A stretch of 64,000 bases of DNA from Dendrolimus kikuchii (GCA_019925095.2 CM034392.1:20130387-20194386); one strand, 5' to 3'. Positions 23,504 through 33,440 are shown, numbered from the stretch's first letter. Numbers and translations: made by a program. The notes: generated by a model from the sequence alone, not told the origin.

Positions 23504-26500
23504 CTAAGTGCTGTTGTCGTCGGGGGGAAGACGAGCAATCTTTGTGACTGGTCTCGTTAAGCTGCCATCCTTGGTGCTGAGTTCTACGACTCGGACGACG
23601 TCATCCTTTCCGGGCAGAATCTTCTTTATTCTTCCCATCTTCCACTGGAGTCTGGGAAGATTATCCTCCTTTATGAGTACCAGCTCACCAATCTTGGGTC
23701 GACTGGTTTCCGTAGTCCATTTAGATCGGGATTGGAGAGTGTGCAGGTAGGATTTCGACCACAAGGTCCAAAATCGCTGAGCCAACGCTTGCACTAAGCG
23801 AAAACGTCGTAGGGTTGATGGAGGAGAGGATTCATGGGAATGTTCGGGTAATGCGGTAAGTGGGCGACCTATAAGGAAATGACCAGCGGTTAGGACTTCG
23901 AAGTCTGTAGGGTCTGAAGACAGAGGGCAGAGTGGTCGAGAGTTGAGAACGGCCTCAATACGGGCTAAGAGTGTAGAAAATTCTTCAAAGGTCAGATGCT
24001 GCTCACCTAATACGCGATAGAGTAATTGCTTAGTAGATTTCACGGCTGCCTCGTGCAGACCGCCAAAAGAAGGAGCTGAGGGCGGATTGAGCAACCATGT
24101 GATCTGCTGTGTGGCTAGCTTGTGCGTAATTCTATCATCATTGGCCTTTAAGAAGTTTTGTACTTCTATGAGCTGATTTCTTGCGCCGACATAGTTTGTA
24201 CCGCAATCAGAGCGAATTAGGGTAGGGATTCCGCGCCGACTAACGAACCTTTGCAGTGCCGCAAAAAAGGCGTCCGTAGAAAGTTCCGAGACAGCCTCTA
24301 AGTGCACTGCCTTGGTGGCGAGACAAACGAAAACACAAAAGTAGCCTTTGAGAAGTTTGGCATTGCGTAGAGTACTTGATTTAATTAGGAATGGTCCGGC
24401 AAAATCCGTGGACACTTGACTAAACACCGGTTGTGGGCTGACTCGATCAGCCGGTAGGTCGGCCATAAAAGGGGGATTCGGCTGAGCTCGATGCCTAAAA
24501 CAGCGTACACATTTAAAGACACGGTGACGAATGACTCGCCTTCCAGATAAAATCCAGTATTGTTGACGGAGTAGTGCGTGTAGTGTATCTGCGCCCGGGT
24601 GGCAGTGTATAGTGTGGAAATGATCTATAATTAGGTCCACAAGGGGGCTTGAACTGGGTAAGATGAGGGGATGTTGTGTGTCATATCTAAGGGCTGAGTT
24701 GGACAAGCGCCCTCCTACTCTAAGAAGACCATCCTTGAGAAAGGGCGAGAGGCGTTGTATTCGCACTGTACATAATTTGTTAGTTTGCAGTCGGTGGATG
24801 TCTTCAGCGAACATATTTTGTTGGACTGAGCGTACCCAGTGTAAGAGCGCTTTCTTACGTTCGTCTACGGTAATGGGACCAACGATGCGAGAGTGAGAAG
24901 ATACCAAGCAATTGTGTGCAAAACGTTTAATACATGCGGTTACGCCTACAAGTGTGTCTAAGGAGCTGAATCTCGTGAGTAAATCCGTGTCTAGATCAGG
25001 AACCGCGATGTGAGCTACCATTTTTCTTGGTTTTAGACCAGGCAGTACGTGATGACCCAAAGCAGGGGGCATCGTGGGCCAGGTATCAGGTGGGGCCTTG
25101 AGCCAAGTAGGCGACCACCATAGGTCATAGGCTAAGAGTTCCTGTGCTGATATTCCCCTGCTAGCACAGTCGGCAGGGTTAAGAGCTGAGGGTACATGTC
25201 TCCAAGTAGGGTTACATGGATTGGCTGCAATGGCAGAGACTCGATTGGCCTCAAAGACCTGTAGGGATTGAGAAGGAGTTTTAAGCCAGGCGAGTACGAT
25301 AGTACTGTCTGACCAACAAAAGTGTTGCTGAATGGTAATGTGGGCAGAAAGTTGAACAGAGACGCGAGAAATGAGCAGCGAAGTGAGGTGTGCAGCTGAA
25401 AGTTCCAGCTTTGGTATAGTCTGTCGGGTTTTAATGGGGGCTACCTTGGATTTAGAAACAAGTAGTCTGACGTGTACCTGACCCGTGATATTCGTTTCAT
25501 GAAGATAGACTGCGGCTGCATATCCGGATTCGGATGCATCGGCAAAACCGTGTAGGGTGTAGGTGGAATCTTTGCTGGTGCAAATTGTTCTGGGGAGTCG
25601 AAGAGCAGAGAGTAGAGGTAAGTCTTCAAAAATGTGCTGAAATTGAAATGTGACATCATTGGGAGCCGATTCATCCCAGTCTAACTTTAGAGTCCATAGG
25701 TGCTGAATGAGCAGTTTTGCGCGGAAAATAACTGGGCTGATCCATCCACTAGGATCGTATAAACGAGCGATGGTACTGAGTATTGACCTTTTGGTAAATT
25801 TTTCCAGTGTAGGTACCGAAATGTGATATGTAAATTCGTCCGTTTGGGGTATCCATTGCATACCAAGTACCTTGATTGCATTGGAGTCGGGTACAACATC
25901 AAAATCCTTGGGTATGTCACATTGATCATCCGGGAAGCGTTCTAACAGCTGACGAGAGTTTGAGGTCCACTTTCGCAAATGAAATCCCCCTAGGGCTAGT
26001 AACTCAATGAGTTCAGTCTGCAGAGCTATTGCCTTGTCAACTGAATCATGCCCAGTCAGAATGTCATCCACGAATATGGAGTGCGTAAGAACCTGTGCAG
26101 CCTGGGGAAAACGGTGACCTTCATCAGTGACCAGCTGTATAATAGATCGATTGGCGAGGAAGGGGCTGGGTCGTAGGCCATACGTGACAGTGGACAGGGC
26201 GTAAGTGAGCAGAGGTTGATCTGGAGAAGAGCGCCATAGAATGAGTTGGAACCGTCTGTGGTCTGGGTGAACTAGTATATTTCTAAACATCATCTGGATG
26301 TCTGTACTAAAGACCACTTTGTGAGTACGAAAATTTAGAATGATGTCAGTAATATCACGTTGGAGCGGTGGGCCAGTGTGCAGACAGTCATTAAGACTGA
26401 CACCATTAGAGCTCTTACAGCTGCCATCAAAAACCGTGCGAAGTTTTTCAGAGTTGGCTTTGAAGATGCCATGATGCGGGACGTAAAAATGGTCTTTTCC

Positions 26501-27634
26501 TTTGAATGTGCTGGGGTGACAAAGAGCCATGTGGCCCATGTCAATGTATTCCTTCATGAAGTCGATATATTTTGAGCGGAGGGTAGGATCTCTTTGGAGT
26601 TTGCGCTCCAAATTAAGGAATCGTCGTAGTGCAATAGCGTGGGTTGCACCGAGCTTAGGTGCCTTTGTAAGAAAGGGAAGGGATACTATGTATCGCCCTG
26701 TGGGATCACGTGTGGTGGTAGAACGAAAGTTCTCCTCACACTCGTCAGAGGTTGAGTTGTCCTTTGATTGCACTTCTTCGACTTCCCAGAATCTCTCCAG
26801 AGCGGAGTGTATTTCTTTATTTGAGTGTTGGGGTTGTAAACAGTCAATATTTACTAGTGCTGAATTAACTTGAGGCTCAGGCTTTGTGTAGTTTGGATTG
26901 ATAGGACCTAAAAGAGCGAAATTGAAGATCGTGCCGAAGGCTATTGGCCTGCCGGGGCCCAAAAAAATTTTGTTACCATCCAAAATTTGGCCCAAGACAT
27001 CAGAACCTATAATCAAGTCAATAGCGGCTGGAAAACGATAAGACGAGTCTGCTAGGGGAAGCTGTGTCGAGTCGAGGAGTGGAACAACGTCAGGTAACAT
27101 TGTTAATGGTAAAAGACCTGTCAAATCTGGTAGAATGTATGCCTTTGCGCTAATTACTGGGACTTCGGTGTGAATAGGGCGGAATGTGATGGTAGTTGAA
27201 GAACTAGAGTTTTGAGTCTGCTGATTACCGACTCCTGTAATTTTTAGTTCTGTGTGCTCGACAGGCAAACGTAATTTTTGTGTCATAGTTTTAGTTAACA
27301 AGGTTAGCATGGAACCGCTGTCTAATAATGCTCTTGCCTTATGAAATTCTCCAGCGTTGTCTGCTAGTTCTAGGGACACAGTGGGTAATAAAACTGGTGG
27401 ATCGTGTACTGTAATGTGCTGAGTATGTGCTGAAATATGACTGTCATTTTGGTTAGCTTTATCAGAGGAAGTAACAGGGCTGCCGGGCAAGTGATTATTA
27501 TGATAAACTTTATTATCATAGTGCTGAGTATGAAACTGGGATTTATTTTGTTTACGTGATGTAGTGGATGGTGTATATTGTAGCGATGGTATGGGTGGGT
27601 GTAGTGTAGTATTGTGTAAGTGAGTAGCAGGTAG
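23504..27634 (-). CDS. BEL/Pao Pol: protease, reverse transcriptase, RNase H, integrase
   Basis: The pol product copies the element's RNA into DNA and integrates it. Numbering from the TTG codon at 27490 gives 1328 residues. The aspartic protease has ALLDSGS (Asp57). The reverse transcriptase has VFDGS, FSTDIQMMF (Asp397), TYGLRPSPF and the catalytic FVDD (Asp475/476). RNase H-like residues are FADAS (Asp651), PKLEL (Glu696) and WSDST (Asp728). The integrase has a zinc site H-x4-H...C-x2-C (about 959-997), then Asp1029 (STDF), Asp1095 (RSDCGTNY) and Glu1147 (GGLHEAA). The family often has W before that glutamate; here it is H. A DUF5641-like tail closes the protein. No ATG is needed: the frame is open and in phase back to the Gag TGA, with 48 additional sense codons at 27491-27634, so Pol is probably made as a Gag extension. 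Confidence 0.95.
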   Translation of the reverse strand, partial: LPATHLHNTTLHPPIPSLQYTPSTTSRKQNKSQFHTQHYDNKVYHNNHLPGSPVTSSDKANQNDSHISAHTQHITVHDPPVLLPTVSLELADNAGEFHKARALLDSGSMLTLLTKTMTQKLRLPVEHTELKITGVGNQQTQNSSSSTTITFRPIHTEVPVISAKAYILPDLTGLLPLTMLPDVVPLLDSTQLPLADSSYRFPAAIDLIIGSDVLGQILDGNKIFLGPGRPIAFGTIFNFALLGPINPNYTKPEPQVNSALVNIDCLQPQHSNKEIHSALERFWEVEEVQSKDNSTSDECEENFRSTTTRDPTGRYIVSLPFLTKAPKLGATHAIALRRFLNLERKLQRDPTLRSKYIDFMKEYIDMGHMALCHPSTFKGKDHFYVPHHGIFKANSEKLRTVFDGSCKSSNGVSLNDCLHTGPPLQRDITDIILNFRTHKVVFSTDIQMMFRNILVHPDHRRFQLILWRSSPDQPLLTYALSTVTYGLRPSPFLANRSIIQLVTDEGHRFPQAAQVLTHSIFVDDILTGHDSVDKAIALQTELIELLALGGFHLRKWTSNSRQLLERFPDDQCDIPKDFDVVPDSNAIKVLGMQWIPQTDEFTYHISVPTLEKFTKRSILSTIARLYDPSGWISPVIFRAKLLIQHLWTLKLDWDESAPNDVTFQFQHIFEDLPLLSALRLPRTICTSKDSTYTLHGFADASESGYAAAVYLHETNITGQVHVRLLVSKSKVAPIKTRQTIPKLELSAAHLTSLLISRVSVQLSAHITIQQHFCWSDSTIVLAWLKTPSQSLQVFEANRVSAIAANPCNPTWRHVPSALNPADCASRGISAQELLAYDLWWSPTWLKAPPDTWPTMPPALGHHVLPGLKPRKMVAHIAVPDLDTDLLTRFSSLDTLVGVTACIKRFAHNCLVSSHSRIVGPITVDERKKALLHWVRSVQQNMFAEDIHRLQTNKLCTVRIQRLSPFLKDGLLRVGGRLSNSALRYDTQHPLILPSSSPLVDLIIDHFHTIHCHPGADTLHALLRQQYWILSGRRVIRHRVFKCVRCFRHRAQPNPPFMADLPADRVSPQPVFSQVSTDFAGPFLIKSSTLRNAKLLKGYFCVFVCLATKAVHLEAVSELSTDAFFAALQRFVSRRGIPTLIRSDCGTNYVGARNQLIEVQNFLKANDDRITHKLATQQITWLLNPPSAPSFGGLHEAAVKSTKQLLYRVLGEQHLTFEEFSTLLARIEAVLNSRPLCPLSSDPTDFEVLTAGHFLIGRPLTALPEHSHESSPPSTLRRFRLVQALAQRFWTLWSKSYLHTLQSRSKWTTETSRPKIGELVLIKEDNLPRLQWKMGRIKKILPGKDDVVRVVELSTKDGSLTRPVTKIARLPPDDNST

Positions 27635-27643
27635 TCATTGTTG
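27632..27643 (-). promoter_or_regulatory. Gag-Pol junction: in-frame UGA in a readthrough-type context
   Basis: Read on minus the codons are CAA CAA TGA CTA. UGA followed by CUA is a known leaky stop context in several plant and animal RNA viruses and in some cellular genes (established knowledge). No other stop lies between Gag and Pol, so readthrough would give a fusion of about 1,871 codons. I saw no obvious stem-loop in the C/A-rich 60 bases after it. The alternative is a single CGA-to-TGA mutation. Confidence 0.55.
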
Positions 27644-29119
27644 TGAATTAATAGGTGAATTACGACGAGAAGAGTTTCTTGATTCCGTGGTTGGGCGGGT
27701 GTGTTCTTGTCCTCTTAGTTGTGGGGGCAAGAGGTGAGAATTGTCATATGTGGGTGATTCAAAGCCACTGCGATGTAAGGTGGTATGGTGTTTCTCGCTA
27801 TCACATTCTCTACACCGTCCTGTGGATCTGCACTCGTCAGAGTAATGGGGTCCTAGACACTTACGGCACCGTTCATGAGCTTGGATAAAATCCCAGCGCC
27901 CTTGCGTAGGCTGTCTTAGGTATTCACCGCAGTTCAGCAACCTGTGTCCTCTAACGTGACACCAAGGGCAGTAATAATTATTGGTCGGTGCTGGTGGGTG
28001 GGCGGAATCTTGTGCTATGGGCTCGAAATATTGTGTAGACTGTGGGTATCCTTGAGCGTACTGTACAGGGTACGCTTGACTTTGTAGAGGATATGCAGGG
28101 CGCGTTAAAGGTGGGCGGACGGAAGTAGTGGGCTGAAAACGAACGTGCCGAATTTCTGGTCTGGGTGCAGAAGCGCGTGGTTGGTACCGTGCTGAGGGAG
28201 AAGCACGTTCAGTTTGTCTGTATGTCGGGCTGAGGGGAGGGGGGGGTGGGTTATATGTCTCAGTTTCTGTGCAACGTGCATGGTCTTCTAAGAATGTGAT
28301 TACATCCTTTAAGGTGGGCAGAGTGTTTGAAGACCCATGCGTTCGTTCAAATAATGTGCGAAGCTCGCCCTTTAACTTCCGCACTACTATTGACACTAGG
28401 ACGTAGTCTGAGTCATGTAGTGGTAAGTTTAGGTTTTTAAGCGCCGATTGGGTTGAAATAAGAGGGGCTAAAAATAACTGTCTGATTTGTGAGCGGGTGG
28501 TGATGTGGGGTAACTCTAGTATCATATCTATAAACCTATCAATGAGAACTCGGCGATTTTCGTAGCGATTGGCAAGTGTTGTCATCGCTACATCGTAGTT
28601 CTCATCGGTAACCTTGAGGTGTGATACCATACTGAGAGCTTCTCCGGAGAGGCAAGAAAATAAATAGTGTAATTTAACTGCACCTGACAAATTACCGGCA
28701 GTGTCCGTAAGGCTTTTGAAAATAGTTATGAAAGATGGCCAATCCTCAAGCTTGGAAGAAAATTTGGGTAGATCTATTTTGGGCAGAACAGTAGACGTGG
28801 AGAATGTGGGCGAGCTTGGTTTGATGCTTGAGCTGATGGTGATGTTTGCCACCAAAATTTTTTCATATGCTTCTATAGCCGAGGTGTAGTAGTCAAAGTA
28901 CCATTTTTCCACTTTGTCGTCAAGGTCTTTAGAGTCCAAGATCTCATAATATACTGTATCCAACTTGCCCTTTATATCGTCCAATTTTGTAAAGCGCCCT
29001 ATGAAATCGTTTACACTATACTTTTTGTCTCCTTTTAATATAAGGTTAGCTATCGCTAATAGGAAAGTTATGTACTTATGGGTTTGCATAAAGATGGCAG
29101 ATTGCGATTTGGTAGGCAT
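27635..29119 (-). CDS. BEL/Pao Gag
   Basis: Gag would form the particle that packages the element's RNA. The frame has 494 residues from an ATG. The N-terminal part (FIGRFTKLDDIKGKLD, YYEILDSKDLDDKVEKW) and the middle (LPKIDLPKFSSKLEDWPSF, then LSGEALSMV and a long helical stretch) match the DUF1759-type core of BEL/Pao Gag. A proline-rich linker follows at about 290-390. Three zinc-knuckle-like units follow: CPWCHVRGHRLLNC (CCHC), CRKCLGPHYSDEC and CRECDSEKHHTTLH (CCHH). The frame ends Gln-Gln-TGA. Pol follows in the same phase. Upstream is an unusual A/T homopolymer pair at 29162-29241. The start is the only ATG that keeps the conserved N-terminal block, though a longer protein could have been lost in the homopolymer. 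Confidence 0.92.
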   Translation of the reverse strand: MPTKSQSAIFMQTHKYITFLLAIANLILKGDKKYSVNDFIGRFTKLDDIKGKLDTVYYEILDSKDLDDKVEKWYFDYYTSAIEAYEKILVANITISSSIKPSSPTFSTSTVLPKIDLPKFSSKLEDWPSFITIFKSLTDTAGNLSGAVKLHYLFSCLSGEALSMVSHLKVTDENYDVAMTTLANRYENRRVLIDRFIDMILELPHITTRSQIRQLFLAPLISTQSALKNLNLPLHDSDYVLVSIVVRKLKGELRTLFERTHGSSNTLPTLKDVITFLEDHARCTETETYNPPPPPLSPTYRQTERASPSARYQPRASAPRPEIRHVRFQPTTSVRPPLTRPAYPLQSQAYPVQYAQGYPQSTQYFEPIAQDSAHPPAPTNNYYCPWCHVRGHRLLNCGEYLRQPTQGRWDFIQAHERCRKCLGPHYSDECRSTGRCRECDSEKHHTTLHRSGFESPTYDNSHLLPPQLRGQEHTRPTTESRNSSRRNSPINSQQ

Positions 29120-29188
29120 GACGATGAGAAGTGCACAATAAGAAAAGGAAAAGCAAACAAAAAAAAAAGGAAAACAAAAAAAAAAAAA

Positions 29189-29242
<54 letters not shown>

Positions 29243-30076
29243 TTTTTACTAATGCTAATAAAGAACACGCAAGAAAGCAGCCAGAGAAACGTAAGAAATA
29301 CGAAATAAATAAAAATGATTAGGAAAAAAAATATATATCAAACTGTCGTGTGCGCTGAGTCTTAATAAACACGAAGCTATATATAAGCTATAAAAGTTGC
29401 ACGGCAAGCTAACCACACCGAGTGAAACGAATATAATATTCAATATTATTATATCGATCCGATATCACGTTTAGTGCAAGTATTCGAGAATAGGTGTGCT
29501 GAATAAAGTACAGAATACGTACTCGAGGTTATATTAACCTACCTACGTACCAAAAAATAGTTATCGTGTAGCAATTTGCGTAATTATCTGAGGAATGTGG
29601 AATGGGTATTCAAATATATAAGGGCAGAAGTAATATGTTTATAAGAAAACAAAAAAGAAAAAACAAGGGCAGAAAACGGGTAAATGGGCAGATTGATAAT
29701 GATTGTTTATTTAACTTTTTAGGTATGCGAAAATTTACAATTTGGTTTGAATTAACCATAAAATGGCAAAATACGGTTGTTGCAGACTGTATAAATAGGT
29801 CGCCAGTTGGAATATTCGGTTCGAAAGACCATATGATCTGGCCGATTGCCAGATTTCAAGGGTGCAAGGGTAAGAGGGAATGGAGATAAATGGACTCACC
29901 CGTAATAATATGAGCTGAGTAACCGGAGCGTCTGCGATACAGGAGCAGCAGTGCGTGTTCTCTTGTTATATATCTCCCGCTTCACAACTAGATTCACTTG
30001 CCACTTATCACCAAGCTCTTGGAACCCGATTAGTATTGCAATTGGGTGGATATCTCAAATGCGCGCGCGATGCGTG
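29120..30076 (-). other. BEL leader and possible 5' LTR body
   Basis: On minus, a TATA-like GATATATAA sits at 29966-29974, and a possible primer-binding site TGGCGACC at 29798-29805, preceded by ATTCCAAC. Those eight bases match the 3' end of tRNA-Arg as used by some insect retrotransposons (from memory), which would put the 5' LTR at 29808-30180. The remaining 690 bases to Gag are AT-rich, with a second TATA-like GCTTATATATAG near 29387-29398. None of this matches the 3' LTR body. Confidence 0.4.
29162..29241. repeat. A-run followed by a 50-base T-run
   Basis: A-rich sequence ending in an unbroken A-run is followed by about 50 T bases. Such a pair could be two fused poly(A) tails or replication slippage, and its length is likely unreliable in the assembly. 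Confidence 0.8.
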
Positions 30077-30180
30077 AATGTCTTTACGACGGATCGATTC
30101 AGACTGATCGTTGAGACGCGGAAGTGCGGGGTAAATTACTTTTTCGGGGAATCATCGTTCGTTACGCGGTGGCGTGAACA
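30077..30180 (-). repeat. 5' LTR, 104 bp shared segment
   Basis: The segment matches 23354-23457 throughout, beginning TGTTCACGCCACCGCG on minus. It gives the outer boundary of the element. Divergence starts abruptly at 30076. Confidence 0.8.
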
Positions 30181-30828
30181 CATGATATTGCAGAAAAATT
30201 CAATGTATCGCATACATGCATTGGAAAAATTTATATATTTAAGCAATTCTTTTAATTTTTATTCTTATTTAAAATCCACAATCACTTAGTTTACAACCCA
30301 ATATATTGTATTATAGCTATATCGAATTTATCGTTTTCAATTTGGCAAAGTTATTAGTTCATATTTCAAAAGTTTTTGGATACATTTTACACGTCAATAT
30401 ATTTATTATACACCACGCTAAACGTTTGCGTAATATCATCGACATCTAAGCTTAATGACTATGTAAACGTACAGTTCGTAATACCCTAATTTGTATTGAA
30501 GATGTCATTGTCTATTGCGCAACTATTAATACTAAATAAGAGCGGCCCTATAGTTCAGCGTAAATCCTTTTAACTTAGGAGGTTGTTGTAATTACTAAGA
30601 TTTATCTATTCTTAAATTTTTTTTTACAATATTCGTATAGTATACTGTGTGCGTGGATCGAAAATAAGAGATTTTTTTACTGAGAACTATTTGTCGGCTC
30701 TCTCGTAACTGAGGGCTTATTTTGAAATCTCTTTCGAAATTGGTATTTTTTTAACTTTTTTTTTATTGTTTTTATTTATATTGAAGTACATTTTAAGTTG
30801 CATGTTCCATTTAATTTTGTATTATCTA
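30181..30828. other. Unassigned AT-rich DNA
   Basis: No gene or repeat copy is recognised. Confidence 0.45.
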
Positions 30829-31240
30829 TAATATTATAAAATTCTAAACATGCCATGTATACATATATACATTGAAGCTAATAAAAAAACCAACTGGAAT
30901 AGACTATATAAACGACGGAGAACACGATGCATTTTTTTTATTTCTTGTGTTTGTTCGGGATTCACGTGTTTTACGTGAATACTGGGCCGATTTCAATGCG
31001 GTTTTCGCTGAGCGACAGCAAATTTGTGTAATAAAATGTGTGATTTTTTTATCCCGAGAATCCCGCGGGAACTTTACCGGAAGCGGTTTAAAATTGTTCG
31101 GGTTCATAAAAATTTTCTTACTCCGACACAGTTTTCACTAAAACGATAGCTTACGTTTATTATAAATGCTGTGCCCCGGGAATCCTGGTGGAATTTCAAG
31201 TCAAGCGTGGACGAAGTCGTGGGCATTTCCTAGTGTAGAC
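30829..31240 (+). mobile_element. Repeat family C, most complete copy
   Basis: ATTATAAAATTCTAAACATG, TATATAAACGACGGAGAAC, TTTGTTCGGGATTCACG, GCGGTTTTCGCTGAGCGACA, TCCCGAGAATCCCGCGGG, TTACTCCGACACAGTTTTC and GTCAAGCGTGGACGAAGTCG occur in this order. The latter two motifs recur at 45440-45590. It is interrupted at its end by a SINE. Confidence 0.65.
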
Positions 31241-31561
31241 TTTTTTTTTTTTTTTTATTGCAGGAGATCAGCAGACAGGCAAATGGCCCACTTGCTGGAA
31301 AGCGGTTACCATCGCCTATGGACATTTGCAACACCAAAGGTGCTACAAATGCGCTGCTGCTCTCTTAAGGGAAACTGGAACCTGGTCACTAATGCCGGAA
31401 CACAACTCGAAGGTTGTTATGGCGACATACTTTAGACCAGGGGTGGTAGCCATCCAGTCGGGCAAATGCCCTACCACCTGGCTGTGGGTTGTTAAGTCGC
31501 CTCTTACGACAGGCCGCCCGGCCGCAGGAAATTGTATTCTTTCTCTGTTCCTGCACGGATT
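31241..31561 (-). mobile_element. SINE-like retroposon, full-length copy 4
   Basis: A T run at 31241-31256 (tail of the minus-strand element), then CAGGAGATCAGCAGACAGGC, GGTTACCATCGCCTATGG and CTTACGACAGGCCGCCCGGC, ending CTGCACGGAT. It sits exactly at the end of the family C repeat. Confidence 0.8.
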
Positions 31562-31572
31562 GAACTATATTA

Positions 31573-31652
31573 TTATACATACATACATACATAACTTCAC
31601 ACCAGTTCCCTTCCGGGGTAGGCACGAACAACAGAGCGCCATTTAGGCCACT
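31573..31652 (-). mobile_element. (TATG)n-tailed short repeat, copy 2
   Basis: The reverse form ATACATACATACATAACTTC, then CCAGTTCCC and GGTAGGCACGAACAACAGAG. It lies 12 bp beyond the SINE, a nest of three elements. Confidence 0.7.
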
Positions 31653-32364
31653 ATATTATTATAGTTTTACAGAAATCTTTGTTCTTTCTTTCTTTTATCT
31701 AAATTTTCATTTACAATTTCAAGCTAATCGGCCGAAAACAAACGACGAGTAAGGCCTCTAGTTGTTCCGCCAAACACACACTCATACAAAGTGCATGTAT
31801 CTAAACACATTCAACCACAAGTAACGCCCTCTCGCCTTTAGCCTCGAGGATTGCATAAACTATAGAAGCATATACTTGGTATAGTAAACCAATGAAGGAA
31901 AAAGAAGAAGTAACCCAAGATCAGTATTCTAGTCATGATCTTGAGATTATGAACTGGGTAGTACTAGAATGCGCTTGCATCCACCTTGGCCAATTAGCAA
32001 ATATCAAAGTTGTTTGGCCAATATTTCTAATCAACAAATATTTATTTATATGATTTAAATAATTTAATAAATTATTATCATCGTGATATTCTTTACCATA
32101 AATAAGTCAACATCAAGGAAACTACCCTTTACGAAGTTAAATAACAAAAGCACTTTGCATCTGCATTTCCAAGTTACAGTGAGATTAGAACTGTAAGCGG
32201 ATATTTCAAGCTGATTCCATATAAGTAGTATAATCCATAACGTTTCTACATTAGCCTAAAAGCTTTTAGTCGTGTTTGTGTTTTACTTTACATTTTGAGC
32301 CTTGTTCTGTTATTAAATAACACCACAATTTACAACTAAGCATTAAACTAATTGTCGCTCCACG
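31653..32364. other. Unassigned AT-rich DNA
   Basis: Nothing is recognised apart from a moderately GC-rich patch at 31738-31860. Confidence 0.4.
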
Positions 32365-32645
32365 GGCTATGGAGCGAGCTATGTTGGGTGTTTCTCTTAT
32401 GGATAGAATTAATAATGAGGATATCCGTGGAAGGATTAAGGTAACGGATATAGCTGGCAAAATTAGCAAGTTCAAGTGGCAGTCTGTCGCAGGACCGATG
32501 GCCGATGGAGCAGACGAGTCCTGGAGTGGAGACGACCTGCGCAAGATCGCCGGTAGACGCTGGATGAGAAATGCGGATGACCGGGATGAGTGGCGTCGAC
32601 TTGAAGAAGCCTAAGTCCAGCAGTGGACTGTGATTGGCTGACGAC
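32365..32645 (+). pseudogene. RTE-like LINE C-terminal remnant, copy 3
   Basis: The frame encodes ERAMLGVSLMDRINNEDIRG and KVTDIAGKISKFKWQ, then shifts within the H-R-TDG region and resumes as KIAGRRWMRNADDRDEWRRL. It ends at CAGTGGACTGTGATTGGCTG. The block encoding the arginine-rich WRPR...GRPPARW part is partly deleted compared with 54.84 kb. Confidence 0.75.
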
Positions 32646-32940
32646 ATGCATTAAACTAATTAAACTTATTATTTTAACTAAAACAGCGTGAGTTTAATAT
32701 TTAAAGATTTTATTCAAACTAAGTGTTTGTTATCTTCTTAAATTTAATTATATACATCTTACTAAAAATGAAACACTGCAATAAAAAAGAAAGATATGAT
32801 AATAAATAATCAAAATCGATAAAAAATTAATTTCCTAAGAAAAATTACGAGTTTTGATATTGTAAGCCGTAATTTAGTTGTACCTACGTATTATCTCGAA
32901 AATTAGATCTTTCTGATAAATAAATTCTAATATGATTTCG
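32646..32940. other. Unassigned; local direct repeat
   Basis: AAGAAAAATTACGAGTTTTG at 32838 recurs at 33793 with about 85 flanking bases, a local direct repeat about 955 bp apart. Confidence 0.5.
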
Positions 32941-33066
32941 ATGAATGTTATGAATGTCAAAGAGGCAAGTGAGGTGTGTAAGAATAAGCCTATATGGCAC
33001 TCTGTTGTTCGTGCCTACCCTGCAAGGGAACTAGCGTGAAGTTATGTATGTATGTATGTATGTATG
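32941..33066 (+). mobile_element. (TATG)n-tailed short repeat, copy 3
   Basis: ATGAATGTCAAAGAGGCAAG through CTCTGTTGTTCGTGCC ends in five TATG units. Confidence 0.75.
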
Positions 33067-33149
33067 ATTTCGATATATTTCTTGTTATTTTTATTGTATA
33101 TTTGGTAGTAATTTTCTGAGGTTTATCTACCAACCAACCTTTTATCTAT

Positions 33150-33440
33150 GCACAAACGGAGCAAGAATACAATTTCCTGCGGCCGGGCGGGCTGTCGTAA
33201 GAGGCGACAAAACAATCCATAGATAGGTGGTAGGGTATTTATCCATCTGGATGGTTACCACCCTTGGTCTAGACTCTCTAGATTATGCCGCCATAACAAT
33301 CTTGACTTGTATTCCGGCAATAGTGGCCAGATTCCAGCCTCCCTTAAGAGAGCAGCAGCGCATTCGTAGCATGTGTTGCAAATGTCCATAGGTGATGGTA
33401 ACCACTTTTCATTAGGTAAATCGTCCGCCTGAGAGATTCT
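33150..33440 (+). mobile_element. SINE-like retroposon, copy 5
   Basis: ACAATTTCCTGCGGCCGGGC, CTGTCGTAAGAGGCGAC, TCCCTTAAGAGAGCAGCAGC and the LINE-type tail are present. The 3' end is worn (GGTAAATCGTCCGCCTGAG). Confidence 0.7.

Larger units (their letters stand above)
23182..30180 (-). mobile_element. BEL/Pao LTR retrotransposon
   Basis: In transcriptional order (right to left) it has an LTR start TGTTCACGCC at 30180, a leader, Gag (29119-27635), one TGA, Pol (27634-23504), then a second TGTTCACGCC at 23457 and an end ...GGTACA at 23182. Gag carries the DUF1759-type region and zinc knuckles. Pol carries protease, reverse transcriptase, RNase H and integrase in BEL/Pao order. No env-like frame is present. 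All catalytic residues I looked for are in place, so the coding part is young. However, the two LTR ends share only about 104 bases and no 4-6 bp target duplication is visible at the proposed boundaries. Confidence 0.9.

Noticed and set aside
23508..29308. Plus-strand and off-frame ORFs inside the BEL element
   Set aside because: They overlap the intact Gag and Pol frames on the opposite strand.
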